Below are positions 62,086 to 64,000 of a stretch of 64,000 nucleotides of DNA, one piece after another. A model generated the notes under the pieces. The model saw only the letters and a program-made list of their open reading frames with translations. It did not search any database and had not been told where the DNA came from. Numbering within the stretch: the stretch's first letter is position 1; each line of letters opens with the position of its first letter. A program made the translations under genes and the position numbers. Origin of the DNA: Novibacillus thermophilus (GTDB lineage Bacteria > Bacillota > Bacilli > Thermoactinomycetales > Novibacillaceae); NCBI RefSeq assembly GCF_002005165.1, contig NZ_CP019699.1, forward strand, positions 744,001 through 808,000, given 5' to 3'.

Positions 62086-64000
62086 ATGTGGCTTGCCAAG
62101 ACGGCGATTCGCCGTCCCGTGCTCACGGTTGTGTTTATGATCATCGTCCTCGCGCTGGGGGCGGTGTCGCTCACCGAATTAAATATGGACCTCATCCCGG
62201 ACATCCACCCGCCGGTCGGCGCGGTTGTCGCGTCTTATCCTGGGGCGGGACCGGACGAAGTGTTGGAAAAGGTGACGAAGCCGCTGGAACAAAGGCTGGG
62301 GACGCTGGCCGGATTAAAGACGATCCAGTCCCAGACACAGGAAGGTCTTGTACTGATTCTGTTGGAATTTGAGTGGTCTGAAGACATCAACGACAAACAA
62401 AACGACGTGATTTCCCGCATTAATCAGGTGGATCTTCCGTCGGATGTGGATACGCCGACGTTTCTCAAGTTTGACCCCTCGTCTATACCGATTATGCAGT
62501 TGTCGGTGATGAACGGGGATGAGACGGACGAACTGCGGGAAGAAGTCGATGACATTGTGCAATCGCTGACGAATTTGTCCGGTGTGGCAAGCGCTGACGA
62601 AAGCGGTCTGCTGGATCGACAGATCAAAGTTGAGCTCGATCCTGAAGAGATGGACCGCCTCGGCTTATCCCATGCCGACATTCAAGATGTCCTTGAGGCA
62701 AATCATTTGTCACTGCCTGGCGGAGTGGTGCAAGACGGCGATGACGAGCTGACGACCCGCGTGATCGGCGAGTTGCCCGATGTAGATGCCCTAAAGGATG
62801 TCCTGGTGACAGTTGATCCGGCAACCGGAGAGGACGTGACTCTGTCGGATATCGCGTCGGTAGACGTCTCGACGGAAGACCGCACGCTCATTACCCGGAC
62901 AAATGAAGAACCGAGTGTAAATATTAACGTCTACAAACAGTCCGGGGAAAACACGGCTGCCGTCGCCGCCGCTGTCCACGATGAGATTGAAGAATTGCAA
63001 GACGAGTTGGACGTGGAGATTGTAACCATTTTCGACCAGGGGGAATACGTGGAACGGGCAGTGGGCAATGTCTCCTCCGCCATGATCAGCGGCGGGATCC
63101 TCGCGATGCTGGTGCTGTTTTTGATTTTGCGTTCCTTTAAAAGTCCCCTCATGATCGGGGTAGCGATCCCGTTTTCAGTCATTGTCACGTTCGTCTTGAT
63201 GTACTTTGCCGACTTTACTTTGAACATTATGACACTTGGCGGCCTGGCCCTCGGGATAGGGATGCTGGTCGATAACTCGATTGTTGTCATCGAAAACACG
63301 TATCGCCATTTACACATGGGAAAACCGCCCAAGCAGGCGGCCGCGGAAGGGGCTGGAGAAGTAGCGGCTGCCATTACGGCGTCAACCTTGACGACACTCG
63401 CCGTGTTTTTGCCGGTCGTCTTTGTGAGCGGCATTGTCGGAACGATCTTCCGCGAGTTTGCGTTCACTGTCTCGTTTAGTCTACTGGCCTCGCTCTTTGT
63501 GGCATTGACCGTCGTTCCAGTCATGGCTGCCAACCTGCTCAAAAGTCCGCGGAAAAATAAGGAGAAGGAACGGCAGCAAAGCGAGTTCTATACGAGATAC
63601 CGCTCTGTGGTCAAATGGGCCCTGAATCATCGCAAATCGGTTATTGCCATTGCCCTCGTGTTGCTTGTTGCCGGAGGAGCAGGAGTCTGGTCGGTTGGGT
63701 CGGAGTTTTTGCCTGCGATGGACGAAGGGCTGTTCATCGCGGAAGTGGAAATGCCGCCCGGTACGGGTTTGGCAAAGACAGACGAAGTGACGGAAGAAAT
63801 TGAAGCAATCCTGGCCGATGAACGGGACGTTCAAGACTTCCAGACGGTTATGGGGACAGCAGAAGGCGAGGCGGCGCTGTACGGTGACAGCGGGCGTCAC
63901 ATTGCACAAATATACGTCAGCCTCGTCGATCGGAATCAGCGTGATCGTACGACGAGCGAGATCATGAACGCATTACGCTCGGACATCGAGAGCGTACATG
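62086..64000 (+). CDS. RND family efflux pump (SwrC/AcrB type), 3' end beyond the window
   Basis: At least 638 residues, running off the window edge. ATG 62086 follows ATCGGGGGAA. Seen: the first helix VLTVVFMIIVLALGAVSL, the porter motif YPGAGPDEVLEKVTKPLEQ near 50, the helices of the first half (SAMISGGILAMLVLFLILRS, VAIPFSVIVTFVLMYF), the proton-relay motif GLALGIGMLVDNSIVVIEN near 385-403, with the Asp usually essential for proton flow, and the start of the second half (SVIAIALVLLVAGGAGVWS). HAE1-type Gram-positive relatives export lipopeptides or drugs. It is likely repressed by the adjacent TetR protein. Confidence 0.93.
   Translation, partial: MWLAKTAIRRPVLTVVFMIIVLALGAVSLTELNMDLIPDIHPPVGAVVASYPGAGPDEVLEKVTKPLEQRLGTLAGLKTIQSQTQEGLVLILLEFEWSEDINDKQNDVISRINQVDLPSDVDTPTFLKFDPSSIPIMQLSVMNGDETDELREEVDDIVQSLTNLSGVASADESGLLDRQIKVELDPEEMDRLGLSHADIQDVLEANHLSLPGGVVQDGDDELTTRVIGELPDVDALKDVLVTVDPATGEDVTLSDIASVDVSTEDRTLITRTNEEPSVNINVYKQSGENTAAVAAAVHDEIEELQDELDVEIVTIFDQGEYVERAVGNVSSAMISGGILAMLVLFLILRSFKSPLMIGVAIPFSVIVTFVLMYFADFTLNIMTLGGLALGIGMLVDNSIVVIENTYRHLHMGKPPKQAAAEGAGEVAAAITASTLTTLAVFLPVVFVSGIVGTIFREFAFTVSFSLLASLFVALTVVPVMAANLLKSPRKNKEKERQQSEFYTRYRSVVKWALNHRKSVIAIALVLLVAGGAGVWSVGSEFLPAMDEGLFIAEVEMPPGTGLAKTDEVTEEIEAILADERDVQDFQTVMGTAEGEAALYGDSGRHIAQIYVSLVDRNQRDRTTSEIMNALRSDIESVH

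Overview
The window comes from a Bacillales-type Gram-positive bacterium, probably a spore-former related to Bacillus or Thermoactinomycetaceae. The evidence is AGGAGG-like ribosome sites, many GTG and TTG starts, a T-box leader, sigma-D and Pho-box promoters, and a backbone order matching Bacillus: ytsJ, accD-accA-pfkA-pyk, fxsA, ytvI, citZ-icd-mdh, phoP-phoR. No rRNA, tRNA or CRISPR array was seen.

Backbone, left part: malic enzyme (449-1687), a sigma-D-driven flagellin gene (1813-2856) and a LAGLIDADG homing-endonuclease gene. The endonuclease gene is cut at 3659 and resumes at 28603. Between the halves lies a 24.9 kb segment (3660-28594) bounded by two 1745-bp ISLre2/UPF0236-type insertion sequences in inverted orientation. 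The 8-bp direct repeat CTATTTAC flanks the outside of the whole segment, and removing it rejoins the host reading frame. I read it as a composite transposon.

Cargo of the composite (5405-26849): a lipoprotein; an acetyltransferase remnant; a T-box-controlled proline operon (proB-proA-proC); a type I signal peptidase; a doubly frameshifted codY; a beta-propeller lactonase; and a visibly AT-rich catabolic island. The island encodes a BadF-type sugar kinase, a GH4 glycosidase, RidA, a short-chain dehydrogenase, a SelA-like PLP lyase, a D-aminoacylase-like amidohydrolase, a sugar ABC importer without its ATPase and a ROK repressor, followed by KDG kinase and KDPG aldolase. Together these suggest oxidation of an N-acetylated amino sugar to an aldonate, deacetylation, PLP-dependent deamination to 2-keto-3-deoxygluconate, and cleavage to pyruvate plus glyceraldehyde-3-phosphate. 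Two near-identical palindromes just downstream of two promoters are candidate ROK operators.

Backbone, right part: accD-accA, pfkA, pyk (fatty-acid precursor and lower glycolysis), a predicted antisense 24-residue basic peptide, a YbgC-type thioesterase, a frameshifted fxsA, ytvI, citZ-icd-mdh (TCA cycle), phoPR, then pstSCAB-phoU behind four tandem PhoP half-sites. After these come bdbC, an M42 peptidase and a proline-catabolic locus: a RocR-like sigma-54 activator divergent from proline dehydrogenase and P5C dehydrogenase, which have a clear -24/-12 promoter. Next are a sodium:solute symporter split by an IS256-type element (8-bp target duplication CATACGTT), an M24-fold protein lacking several metal ligands, and an amidohydrolase. 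The window ends with a dead crcB behind a possible fluoride riboswitch, a membrane protein with a MltG-like tail, a TetR regulator and an RND efflux pump that runs off the edge.

Several genes (codY, fxsA, crcB, the endonuclease, both transposases) carry single-base indels, many in or beside homopolymers. Some could be sequencing errors rather than real decay.
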